Positions 35,011-44,043 of a stretch of 64,000 nt of DNA are shown here, in pieces (the first letter of the stretch is position 1; each line of letters starts with the position of its first letter). Where the stretch lies: positions 186,001 to 250,000 of the forward strand of contig CABHOV010000076.1 of the NCBI GenBank assembly GCA_902168185.1. The letters run 5' to 3'. Source of the stretch: an uncultured Bacteroides sp. (GTDB taxonomy: Bacteria; Bacteroidota; Bacteroidia; Cytophagales; Cyclobacteriaceae). A model generated the notes under the pieces. That model had not been told where the DNA came from and did no database searches. It saw only the letters and a list, made by a program, of their open reading frames with translations. The position numbers and the translations under genes were made by a program.

Positions 35011-35568
35011 ATGATAATTGATCCGGATCTACCGTTTATTGACAGGATTCTGGCCGGGGAGCAGAACGCTTATGCCGAACTTATTGGTCGGCATAAAAGC
35101 TATGCATATACTATTGCATTTAAGATACTGCAGAATAGACCTGAGGCAGAAGAGGCTGCACAGGACTCATTTATTAAAGCATATCAGAATCTCAAGACCT
35201 TTAACCGGGAGGCCCGATTTTCTACATGGCTGTATAGAATTGTATTTAATACTTCGATCAGTTATAAGCGAAAGAATAATAAGGTATTTCAAAGTATAGA
35301 AAATACAGTAGTGATATATACTCAGGAGGGCGAAGGTCTACTTGAGAAAACTGATAAGACCAAATACCTTAACCTGGCGATGGCCAAGTTGAATGAGGCA
35401 GACCGAACTGCACTGTCTTTGTTTTACCTCGATGAATTTTCGCTGGAAGAAATTGCAGCCATCACAGGTATGCAGGCAAATACAGTTAAGGTGCGCATTC
35501 ATCGCGCACGGCAGCGCCTGGCAGACGAATTGAAAGTTATATTGAACCACGAAGCATTAACTTTGTAG
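35011..35568 (+). CDS. RNA polymerase sigma factor, ECF subfamily
   Basis: 185 residues. Region 2: LIGRHKSYAYTIAFKILQNR, EEAAQDSFIKAYQNL, FSTWLYRIVFNTSISYKRK. Region 4: LSLFYLDEFSLEEIAAITG with the helix-turn-helix NTVKVRIHRARQRLADEL. A small sigma factor that redirects RNA polymerase to a specific regulon. The stop is 3 bases before the ATG of the membrane protein at 35572, so they are co-expressed and probably form a sigma/anti-sigma pair. Divergent from the DUF6249-like gene. Confidence 0.94.
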   Translation: MIIDPDLPFIDRILAGEQNAYAELIGRHKSYAYTIAFKILQNRPEAEEAAQDSFIKAYQNLKTFNREARFSTWLYRIVFNTSISYKRKNNKVFQSIENTVVIYTQEGEGLLEKTDKTKYLNLAMAKLNEADRTALSLFYLDEFSLEEIAAITGMQANTVKVRIHRARQRLADELKVILNHEALTL

Positions 35569-35571
35569 GAC

Positions 35572-36090
35572 ATGAAAAGAATATCACAAGCACAGGAAGA
35601 TAAATTATTGGATTACCTGGATGGCAACCTGGATGCTATAGCGGAAAAACAATTTGAGGATGAGATAAGCAGCAATGTGTTATTAAAAACAAGGCTCGAA
35701 GAATTACTTGCTGTGAATGCTTTATTTCAAAACTTATCATTGGAGCAACCTTCTAAAAATTTCACAGAGCAGGTAATGATGAAACTGGACACTGCGCCAG
35801 CATCATCAGCATGGTCTATACGAAACGGTGTGCTTTTATTGATTGGTGTTCTGGCTGCATTAGGTGCTATATCATTATTACTCACCACGGGTATATTTGA
35901 TAGCACGGCTACTATTAATCTGAATCAATCCGAGTTGCCCAACAAAATACTACGCGAGCAACTTCCATCTTTTACATTGAGTGGTAAGTTGATGATCAAC
36001 ATTATTATTCTGCTGAACATTGTACTGGCGTGGATCGTTCTCGACAGGACAATTCTACGTCCTTATTTCCAACGAAGAATGCAGGCCTAG
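35572..36090 (+). CDS. Putative anti-sigma factor, membrane protein
   Basis: 172 residues. The first 80 residues are helical and acidic (QEDKLLDYLDGNLDAIAEKQ), as in N-terminal anti-sigma domains, but the HxxxCxxC zinc motif is absent. Two transmembrane segments follow at roughly 82-107 and 140-160, with a short periplasmic loop (DSTATINLNQSELPN). Role as cytoplasmic inhibitor of the adjacent sigma factor is inferred from the gene pair and topology. Sequence similarity alone would not prove it. Confidence 0.65.
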   Translation: MKRISQAQEDKLLDYLDGNLDAIAEKQFEDEISSNVLLKTRLEELLAVNALFQNLSLEQPSKNFTEQVMMKLDTAPASSAWSIRNGVLLLIGVLAALGAISLLLTTGIFDSTATINLNQSELPNKILREQLPSFTLSGKLMINIIILLNIVLAWIVLDRTILRPYFQRRMQA

Positions 36091-36156
36091 GACACCATTG
36101 GCAATGATCCTGCAATGCATAATGTAGTATATATCCAGGGTATACTATAGAGGCCA

Positions 36157-36453
36157 CTAAAGCCCGCCTTCGGGTTGCTCCTTCGGTTCAGGGCATTCAA
36201 TCTTCCATTCTCTGGAAAGAGCTATGGTTCCTTCTTTCGCTTTCTTAATTACTTCATCACGTTTCTTGCTGAATTTACAGCCGATGTCCACGTAGCGATA
36301 CTTGGCGCCATCGACCTTGAAATTGAAATGACATGTATTGGATGCCTTGTGAGTTTTCATACAGGAGAACTCTATATTTTCACCCTGATCATATCTTCTG
36401 AAACCTGTTATAACAATAATGGAAAGGAGAATACAATAAAAAGAAGTTTTCAT
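36157..36453 (-). CDS. Small secreted Cys-containing protein, 98 residues
   Basis: N-terminal hydrophobic segment (FYCILLSIIVITGF) followed by a charged mature region with four Cys (SCMKTH, NTCHF, DIGCKF, IECPEP) that could form disulfides in the periplasm. The end is Pro/Glu-rich. It lies alone on the minus strand, convergent with the sigma/anti-sigma operon. No family recognised. Confidence 0.6.
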   Translation of the reverse strand: MKTSFYCILLSIIVITGFRRYDQGENIEFSCMKTHKASNTCHFNFKVDGAKYRYVDIGCKFSKKRDEVIKKAKEGTIALSREWKIECPEPKEQPEGGL

Positions 36454-36571
36454 ATTTCAATTTCTATTATCCAAAGATAACAAAGGCAGCAAGGATTTTA
36501 AAACGGCTTACATACAGCTGATCGGTTCTATAAACCATATAAATGATTTCAACGCAGGCAGATGTATAGCA

Positions 36572-36604
36572 CAAAAAAAAGTCCATGATTTAAATCATGG
36601 ACTT
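36572..36604 (-). terminator. Intrinsic terminator after ahcY
   Basis: A perfect 26-base palindrome (AAGTCCATGATTT / AAATCATGGACTT) with a U8 tail on the minus strand, 22 bases past the ahcY stop. Confidence 0.93.
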
Positions 36605-36626
36605 CAATTTTTGATCTCAGAATATA

Positions 36627-37934
36627 TTAATACCTGTAGTAATCAGGCTTGAAAGGACCTTTCACTTCTACACCAATATATTTAGCTTGTGAATCGGAAA
36701 GTATGTCTAGTTCAACGCCAATTTTTTTCAGGTGAAGGAATGCTACTTTCTCGTCCAAATGCTTTGGCAACATATATACTTTGTTCTCATACTTATCAGA
36801 ATGATTCCAAAGTTCTATTTGAGCCAATGTCTGATTTGTAAAGGAGTTAGACATTACAAAAGAAGGGTGTCCCATAGCGCAACCCAGGTTTACCAGGCGG
36901 CCTTCAGCCAACAGAATAACCTGACGGCCATTTTTCAATGTATATAGATCTACCTGAGGCTTAATCTCGTCTTTCGTAGCGTTCTTATTCAACCAGGCAA
37001 CATCGATTTCATTATCGAAGTGACCGATGTTACAAACAATCGCCTTGTCCTTCATGTTCAGGAAATGACGGTCAACAACAATGTTGAAGTTACCGGTAGC
37101 TGTTACCAGGATGTCAGCTTCTTTTACTGCATCATCCATTCTCTTAACAGCGTAGCCATCCATAGCTGCTTGCAACGCGCAAATCGGATCGATCTCCGTT
37201 ACAATAACACGTGCACCAGCACCACGCAATGAAGCGGCAGAACCTTTACCTACATCGCCATATCCGGCAACCACCGCTACTTTACCAGCGATCATTACAT
37301 CGGTAGCTCTGCGGATTGCATCAACGCAAGATTCTTTACAACCGTATTTGTTATCAAATTTAGACTTTGTTACAGAGTCGTTGATGTTGATAGCAGGCAA
37401 CGGCAATTTGCCATTGTGCATACGTTCAACAAGACGGTGTACACCAGTCGTAGTTTCTTCAGATATACCACGGATACCAGCCGCCAATTCAGGGAAACGG
37501 TCCAATACCATGTTGGTAAGATCTCCTCCATCATCGAGGATCATATTCAAAGGCTTGCCATCTTTAAAGGCATATAGTGTTTGTTCGATACACCAGTCAA
37601 ATTCCTTTTCATTCATTCCTTTCCAGGCAAATACAGGAATTCCGGCAGCAGCAATAGCAGCAGCAGCATGGTCTTGTGTCGAAAAGATGTTACAAGATGA
37701 CCAGGATACTTCAGCGCCAAGCTCAACAAGGGTCTCAATCAATACAGCAGTCTGAATAGTCATGTGAAGACAGCCAGCAATACGGGCGTCTTTCAATGGC
37801 TTCACTTTACCGAATTCTTCGCGAAGGGCCATTAAACCTGGCATTTCAGCCTCTGCTAACGTGATTTCTTTTCTTCCCCAGGCAGCCAGGGATGGGTCTT
37901 TCACCTTGAATTTAAGTTTTTCGTCTACAGTCAT
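36627..37934 (-). CDS. ahcY: Adenosylhomocysteinase
   Basis: Splits S-adenosylhomocysteine into adenosine and homocysteine, relieving product inhibition of methyltransferases. Substrate-binding segments [13 protein letters not shown] and [17 protein letters not shown] precede the NAD-binding loop [13 protein letters not shown] and the ATGNFNIV segment. The NAD-proximal GHFDNEID and the C-terminal [10 protein letters not shown] ending PDYYRY are also typical. 435 residues from ATG 37934. An earlier start would precede the promoter-proximal sequence and is not favoured. It works with the methyltransferases elsewhere in the genome, including those in the pigment cluster. Confidence 0.97.
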   Translation of the reverse strand: MTVDEKLKFKVKDPSLAAWGRKEITLAEAEMPGLMALREEFGKVKPLKDARIAGCLHMTIQTAVLIETLVELGAEVSWSSCNIFSTQDHAAAAIAAAGIPVFAWKGMNEKEFDWCIEQTLYAFKDGKPLNMILDDGGDLTNMVLDRFPELAAGIRGISEETTTGVHRLVERMHNGKLPLPAININDSVTKSKFDNKYGCKESCVDAIRRATDVMIAGKVAVVAGYGDVGKGSAASLRGAGARVIVTEIDPICALQAAMDGYAVKRMDDAVKEADILVTATGNFNIVVDRHFLNMKDKAIVCNIGHFDNEIDVAWLNKNATKDEIKPQVDLYTLKNGRQVILLAEGRLVNLGCAMGHPSFVMSNSFTNQTLAQIELWNHSDKYENKVYMLPKHLDEKVAFLHLKKIGVELDILSDSQAKYIGVEVKGPFKPDYYRY

Positions 37935-37967
37935 TTTTAATATGGATTTTTCTTTAAACTGGGAACA

Positions 37968-37975
37968 CAAAAGTA
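37968..37975 (-). promoter_or_regulatory. Bacteroidota -7 element of ahcY
   Basis: Minus-strand TACTTTTG matches TAnnTTTG and sits 33 bases before the ATG. A TTG about 23 bases further upstream is a tolerable -33. No SAH-riboswitch structure was seen in the short leader. Confidence 0.5.
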
Positions 37976-38092
37976 CAACAAAGGTTTGACATTGACGGCA
38001 ATAAAGGTGAGCTACTGGCAGGCTTTATAAGCTTCCGCATCCCTCTGAACTATTGAATTTGGATCGCTGTTTAGGCATTGAAACAAAAAATA

Positions 38093-38815
38093 ATGGAGAA
38101 GCCGATTACAATGAAGCCTATTACAATCTTAAATAAACCTACGATCAAAATTGATGTTGTATCAGACGTGGTGTGCCCCTGGTGCTATATAGGAAAGCGC
38201 AGGTTAGAAAAAGCGATGCAGGAACTCTCATCTGAATATACCTTTGAAGTAGAATATCATCCTTTCGAACTGAACCCGGAGATGCAGGTTAAGGGCATGA
38301 ATCAAAAGGAATATCTTACTGAAAAATTCGGAAGTGAAGATCGTTATGAGCAGATCACAAACCATACTACACAGGTTGCTGCCGCTGAAGGATTAAAATT
38401 TGATTTCGATAAGCAGGCTATATCTCCCAACACACGAAAAGCACATGTGATTGTCCAATTGGCAAAATTAAAAAACAAAGCTATAGCAGTCGTTGAAAAT
38501 CTATTCAAAGCATACTTTACAGATGGTGTTGATCTTTCAGACGATAAGAATTTGATCGCGATAGCTGTTCATGCAGGCCTGGATCAAAAAGAAGTTGAGA
38601 AAGTTTTAGCAGATGAAGCTTCCTTATTGCAGGTAGCTTTACTTGAGAAAGAGATGTCTAAACTCGGCATCAGTGGTGTGCCGTTTTATATTATCAACAA
38701 CAAGTACGGTGTCTCAGGAGCCCAACCTTCGGAAACGTTTATAAATGTTTTTAAAGAAGTAAGCAAAGAGGTTGCCGTTGGTGAAGCTTGTGATGTTGAT
38801 GGTAAAAATTGCTGA
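38093..38815 (+). CDS. FrnE-like DsbA family oxidoreductase
   Basis: About 240 residues, cytoplasmic (no signal peptide). Thioredoxin fold with active site CPWC in VVCPWCYIGKRRLEKAM, cis-Pro region SGVPFYIINNKYGVSGAQP, and the helical insert. This is the FrnE/2-hydroxychromene-isomerase-like branch of DsbA proteins, thought to act in cytoplasmic thiol-disulfide exchange or polyketide oxidation. Starts at 38078 (TTG), 38093 and 38111 (both ATG) are possible. The first ATG is used. It is divergent from ahcY and convergent with a secreted protein gene. Confidence 0.9.
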   Translation: MEKPITMKPITILNKPTIKIDVVSDVVCPWCYIGKRRLEKAMQELSSEYTFEVEYHPFELNPEMQVKGMNQKEYLTEKFGSEDRYEQITNHTTQVAAAEGLKFDFDKQAISPNTRKAHVIVQLAKLKNKAIAVVENLFKAYFTDGVDLSDDKNLIAIAVHAGLDQKEVEKVLADEASLLQVALLEKEMSKLGISGVPFYIINNKYGVSGAQPSETFINVFKEVSKEVAVGEACDVDGKNC

Positions 38816-38829
38816 TCTTAAATCATAAC

Positions 38830-38868
38830 AATAGAATCGCTGTGGTTTTAAATCACAACGATTCTATT
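38830..38868. terminator. Bidirectional terminator between the FrnE-like and BNR genes
   Basis: AATAGAATCG pairs with CGATTCTATT around 19 bases, with further pairing of TGTGGTTTT and AAATCACA inside. It covers the stop codon of the convergent minus-strand gene. Confidence 0.75.
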
Positions 38869-40096
38869 TTATCTTCTCCATATCTTCGTGTGTTAATACC
38901 GCTGTAATGACACTTGCCTTATCACCCTCGGTCCTCGTCCATACCGATGTAATCGTACCTTTGTTAGCAGATATATAGCAAGTAGCAGCCGCAAGGTTTG
39001 TTGTGGTAAACGGAGCCTCGCTGATTTTAACGTTCTTAAAACTTGATCCGCCATCGATGGAGTATGCGAGGTAAACATCTGTTTTATCATCCTCGTCTTT
39101 TCCGAAATACACTATATATACATAACCGGTAACCTGATCTACGGTGAGCCAGGGACTATACTGATGCCCTATGGCAGCATTGTCATTTATAGCCAGCAAG
39201 GAAGTCCAGTTATCTCCAAAATTATGAGACCGAACAAACAGCACATCGCTCTCCTGGTGCAACCAATCAGACCATGCTAAATATAAACTTCCTCTGTAAG
39301 GGCTTTTACTTCGATCGGTAGATAGTACAGGTGCGCTATAGCAGCGCTTACCGCCTTGCGTTTTTTCATCACATCCTTCTGATTGCCTCACAATGGCTAT
39401 ATCATTTGAAAGCCAGAGCTTCCCATTGAATGAGCGATCTAAAAAGATCTTGCTTTGATTTGACCATGCACAATACTCCTTGCCATCAGCACCAATGGTG
39501 GTCATGGCGCCCATGGTGGTGTTACGATCATCGATACAATTTCCAGGTGTTTGTGAAAGCTCTAGTGTTGAATTCCACTTCTTGCCGTTAGAGGATTTAC
39601 TTAACTGAATGTAAGAAAGACAATTGGCCTCCGCACTGCTATATTTATCGAACTGTGCATAGGTGAGGTAAATATTATTCTTATCATCGATGATGGCGGT
39701 AGGACCAACCTGATCTTTTGTCGACTCGGCATTTACAGGAATTCCGTCACTCCAGGTTACACCTCCGTCATCTGATGTATAGCTTATAATTCTATGAGTC
39801 TCATTTTCATTTGCCTGTAAAAAGTAATACAAGCCACCTTTGCTATCGGAGATCAGCACAGCATTATTACCGTTTTTAAAAGCAGTGGATGTCTTCTGCC
39901 AAACAGTTCCGCCATCAATACTATAAAAGACAGTGTTGCCCGCTGCTACGGCTATATTTTTAGGATTTCTGGGATTGAATGCGATCGTGGTTTTACAACC
40001 TGTGTTTTCTATTTCAGCAACTTTTGTGTTTTTAATCTGAGCGGTGGCCCCGATGAATTTCAAAAAAACGAGAAACGCAATAAGTACTTTACGCAT
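38864..40096 (-). CDS. Secreted BNR-repeat protein (sialidase-like propeller)
   Basis: 410 residues with a signal peptide (LIAFLVFLKFIGATAQ). At least four Asp-box (BNR) repeats are visible, of the type SxDxGxTW: SIDGGTVWQK (residues 63-72), SDDGGVTWSD (about 105), NFGDNWTS and SIDGGSSFKN near the end. This fits a six-bladed propeller of the sialidase/photosystem-assembly class. Catalytic Arg triad of true sialidases is not evident. No T9SS tail is seen. It is probably periplasmic or surface-associated. Confidence 0.8.
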   Translation of the reverse strand: MRKVLIAFLVFLKFIGATAQIKNTKVAEIENTGCKTTIAFNPRNPKNIAVAAGNTVFYSIDGGTVWQKTSTAFKNGNNAVLISDSKGGLYYFLQANENETHRIISYTSDDGGVTWSDGIPVNAESTKDQVGPTAIIDDKNNIYLTYAQFDKYSSAEANCLSYIQLSKSSNGKKWNSTLELSQTPGNCIDDRNTTMGAMTTIGADGKEYCAWSNQSKIFLDRSFNGKLWLSNDIAIVRQSEGCDEKTQGGKRCYSAPVLSTDRSKSPYRGSLYLAWSDWLHQESDVLFVRSHNFGDNWTSLLAINDNAAIGHQYSPWLTVDQVTGYVYIVYFGKDEDDKTDVYLAYSIDGGSSFKNVKISEAPFTTTNLAAATCYISANKGTITSVWTRTEGDKASVITAVLTHEDMEKIK

Positions 40097-40210
40097 ACGG
40101 CAGGTAGTATAATGTAGGCTATAAAAATAGTATACACAGGCATAACTATAGCATCTGCCGTATCAGATATTCTGAATTTCATCTACATTTCTTTCCAGAA
40201 GATGCGATTA

Positions 40211-42019
40211 CTATTTTTTCTCAACAGAGACCGAGCCTGTTTTGGTTTTTATAAGATATAGACCGGAGGGCAATGACGACAAATCAATTTCAAGCTGTGT
40301 TCCTGAAAGTACCTTTATAACAACTTTGTCATTAACCGATTTTCCTGAAGCACTGAACACCAGGATTTGATCGAGGTTAAGATTGTCATCATCACTGGTC
40401 AGTATCACGTTCCCCACCGTAGGATTCGGGAATATAGTATTCTGACGTGCGATGTTCACACTTTCAACAACGGAGTATTCATATACACCATCGTAGTCAA
40501 CTTGCTTTAATCGGTAATAGCTTGTACCCAGCATAGGCAACTCATCTGTTGCTTCATAGTTTACTTTCGTATTTGAGTTACCGGATCCTTTTACTTTGTT
40601 CAGATTTTCCCAGAGTGCACCATTTGTTGAACGTTGTATTTCGAAGTAATCGTTATTGGTTTCAGAAGCAGTCACCCAATTCAATTTTACTTTTCCTTGC
40701 ACAGCCGTTGCTTCAAATGAAGTAAGCGTAACGGGTAATGGTGTTTGACTTATGCTGGCAGTACCCAACGTAAATCTTCTGCCATTTGTGATAGCGTTTA
40801 CATTTGCAAATTGATATACATTACCTGCTGATAAAGTAGCTCCTGAGATTGGAGTCTCATCGTTGAATAGGCCATCATTATCTGTATCTACTAAAAGCCT
40901 TAAATCGGTAGCTGTTACTGTACCCTGGCCCGTTAAGTCCCAACGCATGGTAATACTTCCCACATCTACTGCTGTACCCGTTGCGTTCGTTTCAGTAGCG
41001 CGCCATACGCGGGTATATCTCGCCTGCACTCCGGCAGGAACATCTGAAGAATTCAGAGCACGCAGATTTCCGTTATCATGTCCCCAGATTAAAAATTTAT
41101 TATTAGTCAAATTATTCGGAGCCGACACTCTCAAAATTCCTGCGCCTTGAGAGTCATTGTGTATATTCGAGGCATCTACTCTTCCTATACCGGCAACATC
41201 ATAATCATAGTTTCCGTTGGCCGGATTATCCATAGTATATATATCATTGCTGGATAATGTGAGACTATATTTTGCAGCCAAGTAGTTATTTACCATGATC
41301 CGCTGAGCAGAATTCAGGATTGAGGAGTATACGATAACTTCACCGATTGTCGCCTCAGAATGTAGTGTGTAATTATCCCATCCACCAATCTGCAAACTAC
41401 CCAGAACTGTATTTGGAGTTGCCGTTCTGCTTACGCTCAATGTGCCATTGATGTGGATTTGCTGAGAACTGGAGCTGGACTGATACCATGTGTTGACAAT
41501 TTTCATTTGTCCTGCAGGTAGCCATCCGTTGGCGTCATCGAGGTCATTATTGTAAAAAAAATTTCTGATGCCTCCACTGGCCAGCTTCAGAATTCCATAA
41601 GACCGACTAGCGACTGTGGATCCATATCCATAAAAAAACAGCACATCATCTGTTGCAGTTGTTGGCGTTGATGCACAGATAAAAACAGTTCTGTCGGCAG
41701 CCCCTGACGGAAAAGTTGCATCGCTGCCCGTTAAGTATCCTGTATTATTGAATGTAACTCCGCTTGCACTATAGGTGGCAACGTTCGCTATATTCTGCGT
41801 TACATTCACGCCATTTCCCGATTTGTCATACCAGGTAGTAACTGTGCTGCCTATAGTTGGATTTGAACCATTTGAATTTACTCGCTGCCCATCAAGCCAC
41901 AGTTCCAACGAACCTGTTCCAATGCCTACGCCACCAGGACCAGTTTGCGCTAAAACAGGAATTTTAGCGAGTAACGCTAATTGGGCTATTGCCAGGCAGG
42001 TGTAGAATATCTTTATCAT
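40211..42019 (-). CDS. Secreted LamG-like protein with T9SS type A sorting tail
   Basis: 602 residues from ATG 42019. Signal peptide (MIKIFYTCLAIAQLALLAKI, cleaved near VLAQ). A LamG/concanavalin-like domain at about 30-240 (LELWLDGQRVNS, WYDKSGNGVNV). A second beta domain near 250-420 contains YDYDVAGIGRVDASNIHNDS and FLIWGHDNGN. A fibronectin-type III-like module (VTASETNNDYFEIQRSTNG) follows, and the last 75 residues (FPNPTVGNVILTS, LDLSSLPSGLYLI-like) are a type A CTD for T9SS export. An upstream ATG at 42079 exists but would precede the signal peptide. Outer-surface protein, function unknown. Confidence 0.88.
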   Translation of the reverse strand: MIKIFYTCLAIAQLALLAKIPVLAQTGPGGVGIGTGSLELWLDGQRVNSNGSNPTIGSTVTTWYDKSGNGVNVTQNIANVATYSASGVTFNNTGYLTGSDATFPSGAADRTVFICASTPTTATDDVLFFYGYGSTVASRSYGILKLASGGIRNFFYNNDLDDANGWLPAGQMKIVNTWYQSSSSSQQIHINGTLSVSRTATPNTVLGSLQIGGWDNYTLHSEATIGEVIVYSSILNSAQRIMVNNYLAAKYSLTLSSNDIYTMDNPANGNYDYDVAGIGRVDASNIHNDSQGAGILRVSAPNNLTNNKFLIWGHDNGNLRALNSSDVPAGVQARYTRVWRATETNATGTAVDVGSITMRWDLTGQGTVTATDLRLLVDTDNDGLFNDETPISGATLSAGNVYQFANVNAITNGRRFTLGTASISQTPLPVTLTSFEATAVQGKVKLNWVTASETNNDYFEIQRSTNGALWENLNKVKGSGNSNTKVNYEATDELPMLGTSYYRLKQVDYDGVYEYSVVESVNIARQNTIFPNPTVGNVILTSDDDNLNLDQILVFSASGKSVNDKVVIKVLSGTQLEIDLSSLPSGLYLIKTKTGSVSVEKK

Positions 42020-42315
42020 AATCTTCTGATGCCGCGATAAAAGTGATCTAACTATCACCTTTTTCACAAAGGCATTCAACGAATGAAGGAAGTAAAGTTA
42101 GAAATACACTTATAAAAAGAGAAATTAACTTTTCCCCAAATACTGACAAATGTGATGTTTTACCGAAACGTGTCAATTATAGCCATGGATTCTTAATTTT
42201 ATATATACATCTTATAATGGTATTATTAAAGTATAAAATGGACGTTAATTGAGTCTAAATTCTTTGCTATAGATACAAGATTTAGCTTTCTTGACACCTT
42301 ATAAACCTAAAAATC

Positions 42316-42909
42316 ATGGTAAAGAAAATTTTTACAGTTATGTTACTCGCCTTGTCACTTACAGGGTATGCGCAAAAGATTAAAATCGTTGAAGGCAGCT
42401 TAGCGCCTTTGAAAGGACAAAAGTCTGTAAACACTCAGTTCACTTATGATAACATGCTTATCGGTGGAAAGGGTCTGGAAGAAAAAGCTTATATCGAAAA
42501 GAGAAAGAAAGAGCTTGACGAAAAGGAAGCCGGAAGAGGCGATAAGTTCGAGCAAGCTTGGTTCTCAGATCGTAAAGAACGCTTCGAACCTCAGTTCCGC
42601 GAGTTATTCTCCAAGCATTCCGACCTTTCTACGGTTGACGAAAAAGCACAGTACACTGTAATATTTCACACTACTCGTACAGAAGTTGGATTTAACGTTG
42701 GTGTAGCGAGCAAGCCTGCTTACATCGATGCTGAGATACTCGTGGTTGAAACTGCTAACCCTTCAAAGGTTATTGCTAAGATAACAATGTTGAAATCTCC
42801 TGGAGCTCAGGCTATGGGAATGGATTTCGAAACCGGAGCACGTTTACAAGAAGCGTATGCTAAGGCTGGTAAAGAGTTAGGTAAACTAGTTTCGAAAGAG
42901 ACTAAGTAA
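42316..42909 (+). CDS. Secreted hypothetical protein, 197 residues
   Basis: Signal peptide KKIFTVMLLALSLTGYAQ, then a charged alpha/beta domain. The middle is Lys/Glu-rich and probably helical (EKAYIEKRKKELDEKEAGRG), then strands (YTVIFHTTRTEVGFNVGV, IDAEILVVETANPSKVIAKI) and a helical C-terminus (ARLQEAYAKAGKELGKLV). Similar short secreted proteins are found across Bacteroidota without a known role. Ends before a strong terminator. The neighbouring coiled-coil lipoprotein gene is the next on the same strand. Confidence 0.75.
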   Translation: MVKKIFTVMLLALSLTGYAQKIKIVEGSLAPLKGQKSVNTQFTYDNMLIGGKGLEEKAYIEKRKKELDEKEAGRGDKFEQAWFSDRKERFEPQFRELFSKHSDLSTVDEKAQYTVIFHTTRTEVGFNVGVASKPAYIDAEILVVETANPSKVIAKITMLKSPGAQAMGMDFETGARLQEAYAKAGKELGKLVSKETK

Positions 42910-42941
42910 TTCTTAGAACTCTGTTATTCGAAGAATATTAT

Positions 42942-42972
42942 GGGCAGCCTGTTGGGCTGCCCTCATTTTTTC
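42942..42972 (+). terminator. Intrinsic terminator
   Basis: GGGCAGCC and GGGCTGCCC form an 8-base stem with a short loop, followed by TCATTTTTT, 33 bases after the stop at 42909. Confidence 0.85.
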
Positions 42973-43162
42973 TCAGAATCCTCCCCAATGTGAGTAATAT
43001 TTACACAACATTCGAATAAGTGAGCTTTTGGCCGTTTTTCATTTCGAAGTCATAAATTCGATATCAGTCGCCATAAACTACTTCTCATCTCCGGTTTAGG
43101 AAACATCCCAACAGATTGTACAAAAGTTTGAAGAGGGTTTATCAAAACTAAACAATAAGGCT

Positions 43163-43912
43163 ATGATCAAGAGAATAGTATTTGCACTGCCCGTTATAGG
43201 TATGCTTTGGAGCTGTGGTACCAAAGAGAAAGAACAACTTCGTGCACAAGTAGATTCACTTCGCACTGAACTTCAAATGAGCCAGCAAACTGCTGCTACA
43301 TTAGAAGAAGTTGGTTCACTTATAGATTCTATCGATGCAAGCAGACAATTGCTTCGCACAGATGTTGTAGAAGGAACTTCTTATAAAGACTATAAGAGCC
43401 GTCTGCAAGCTATCAACCGCCACATCAGAGATACAGAAGCAAAAATTGCTGAGCTTGAAAAATCAGTGAAGACTTCTAAGAATTCTTCTGCTGGTTACAA
43501 CGCTACCATCAAGCGTCTGAAAAATGACCTCGAAGTAAGCACTCAACAAATTGCTTCACTGCAAACAGAAGTTGAAAAAATGCGTGGTGAGAATCAACAA
43601 CTTGCTATGACTGTAAGCCAAAAAGATTCTACTCTTGCTGAAAGAGAAGGCATGATCAAAATGCGCGAACAGGATGTTGCAAACCTTGAAAACAAGGTTG
43701 TTGAAATCAACGCTCAAGCTAACAAGACTCAGGCTGACATGTACTATGCACAAGCTGCTGCTTTAGAAACTGCTGCTTCACGTACAAAGTTTGCTCCTAA
43801 GAAGAAGAAAGAGACTCAACGCGAAGCTTTGGAATTGTACAAGCTTTCCTTATCACTTGGTAAGACTGAGGCTCAAACTAAAATCGAAGAATTAGAGAAA
43901 GCAATAAGTTAG
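43163..43912 (+). CDS. Coiled-coil lipoprotein, 249 residues
   Basis: Lipoprotein signal ending in GMLWSCGTKEKE (Cys near residue 19). The mature protein is nearly all coiled coil (QLRAQVDSLRTELQMSQQTA, EAKIAELEKSVKTSKNSSAG, QQIASLQTEVEKMRGENQQL). A Gln/Ala-rich segment follows and a tail of short helices (REALELYKLSLSLGKTEA) closes it. It may span part of the periplasm. Similar coiled-coil lipoproteins occur with the envelope stress or cell-shape genes but no direct role is known. Ends before a terminator at 43948. Confidence 0.8.
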   Translation: MIKRIVFALPVIGMLWSCGTKEKEQLRAQVDSLRTELQMSQQTAATLEEVGSLIDSIDASRQLLRTDVVEGTSYKDYKSRLQAINRHIRDTEAKIAELEKSVKTSKNSSAGYNATIKRLKNDLEVSTQQIASLQTEVEKMRGENQQLAMTVSQKDSTLAEREGMIKMREQDVANLENKVVEINAQANKTQADMYYAQAAALETAASRTKFAPKKKKETQREALELYKLSLSLGKTEAQTKIEELEKAIS

Positions 43913-43947
43913 GTTAATTGCTCAGACAGGTAGGTTAGAGTAGAGTT

Positions 43948-43980
43948 AAGGTGGCACCCAGGTGGGGTGGCACCTTTCCT
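43948..43980 (+). terminator. Intrinsic terminator after the coiled-coil lipoprotein gene
   Basis: AAGGTGGCACCC pairs with GGGTGGCACCTT (one internal mismatch) around 5 bases, followed by TCCTTATTT. It also separates this gene from the convergent pigment cluster. Confidence 0.8.
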
Positions 43981-44043
43981 TATTTATAGGGGTTCTGTAT
44001 ATAAACTATTATAGATATAGTCTGATCTATAGACCTATTAAAA

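Noticed and set aside
37935-38077. SAH or SAM riboswitch upstream of ahcY
   Set aside because: The leader before the ATG is only about 25-30 bases after the -7 element, too short for a riboswitch, and no conserved core was seen.
42080-42315. A gene in the gap before the 197-residue secreted protein
   Set aside because: No frame with reasonable start and composition; the region is AT-rich promoter-like DNA.
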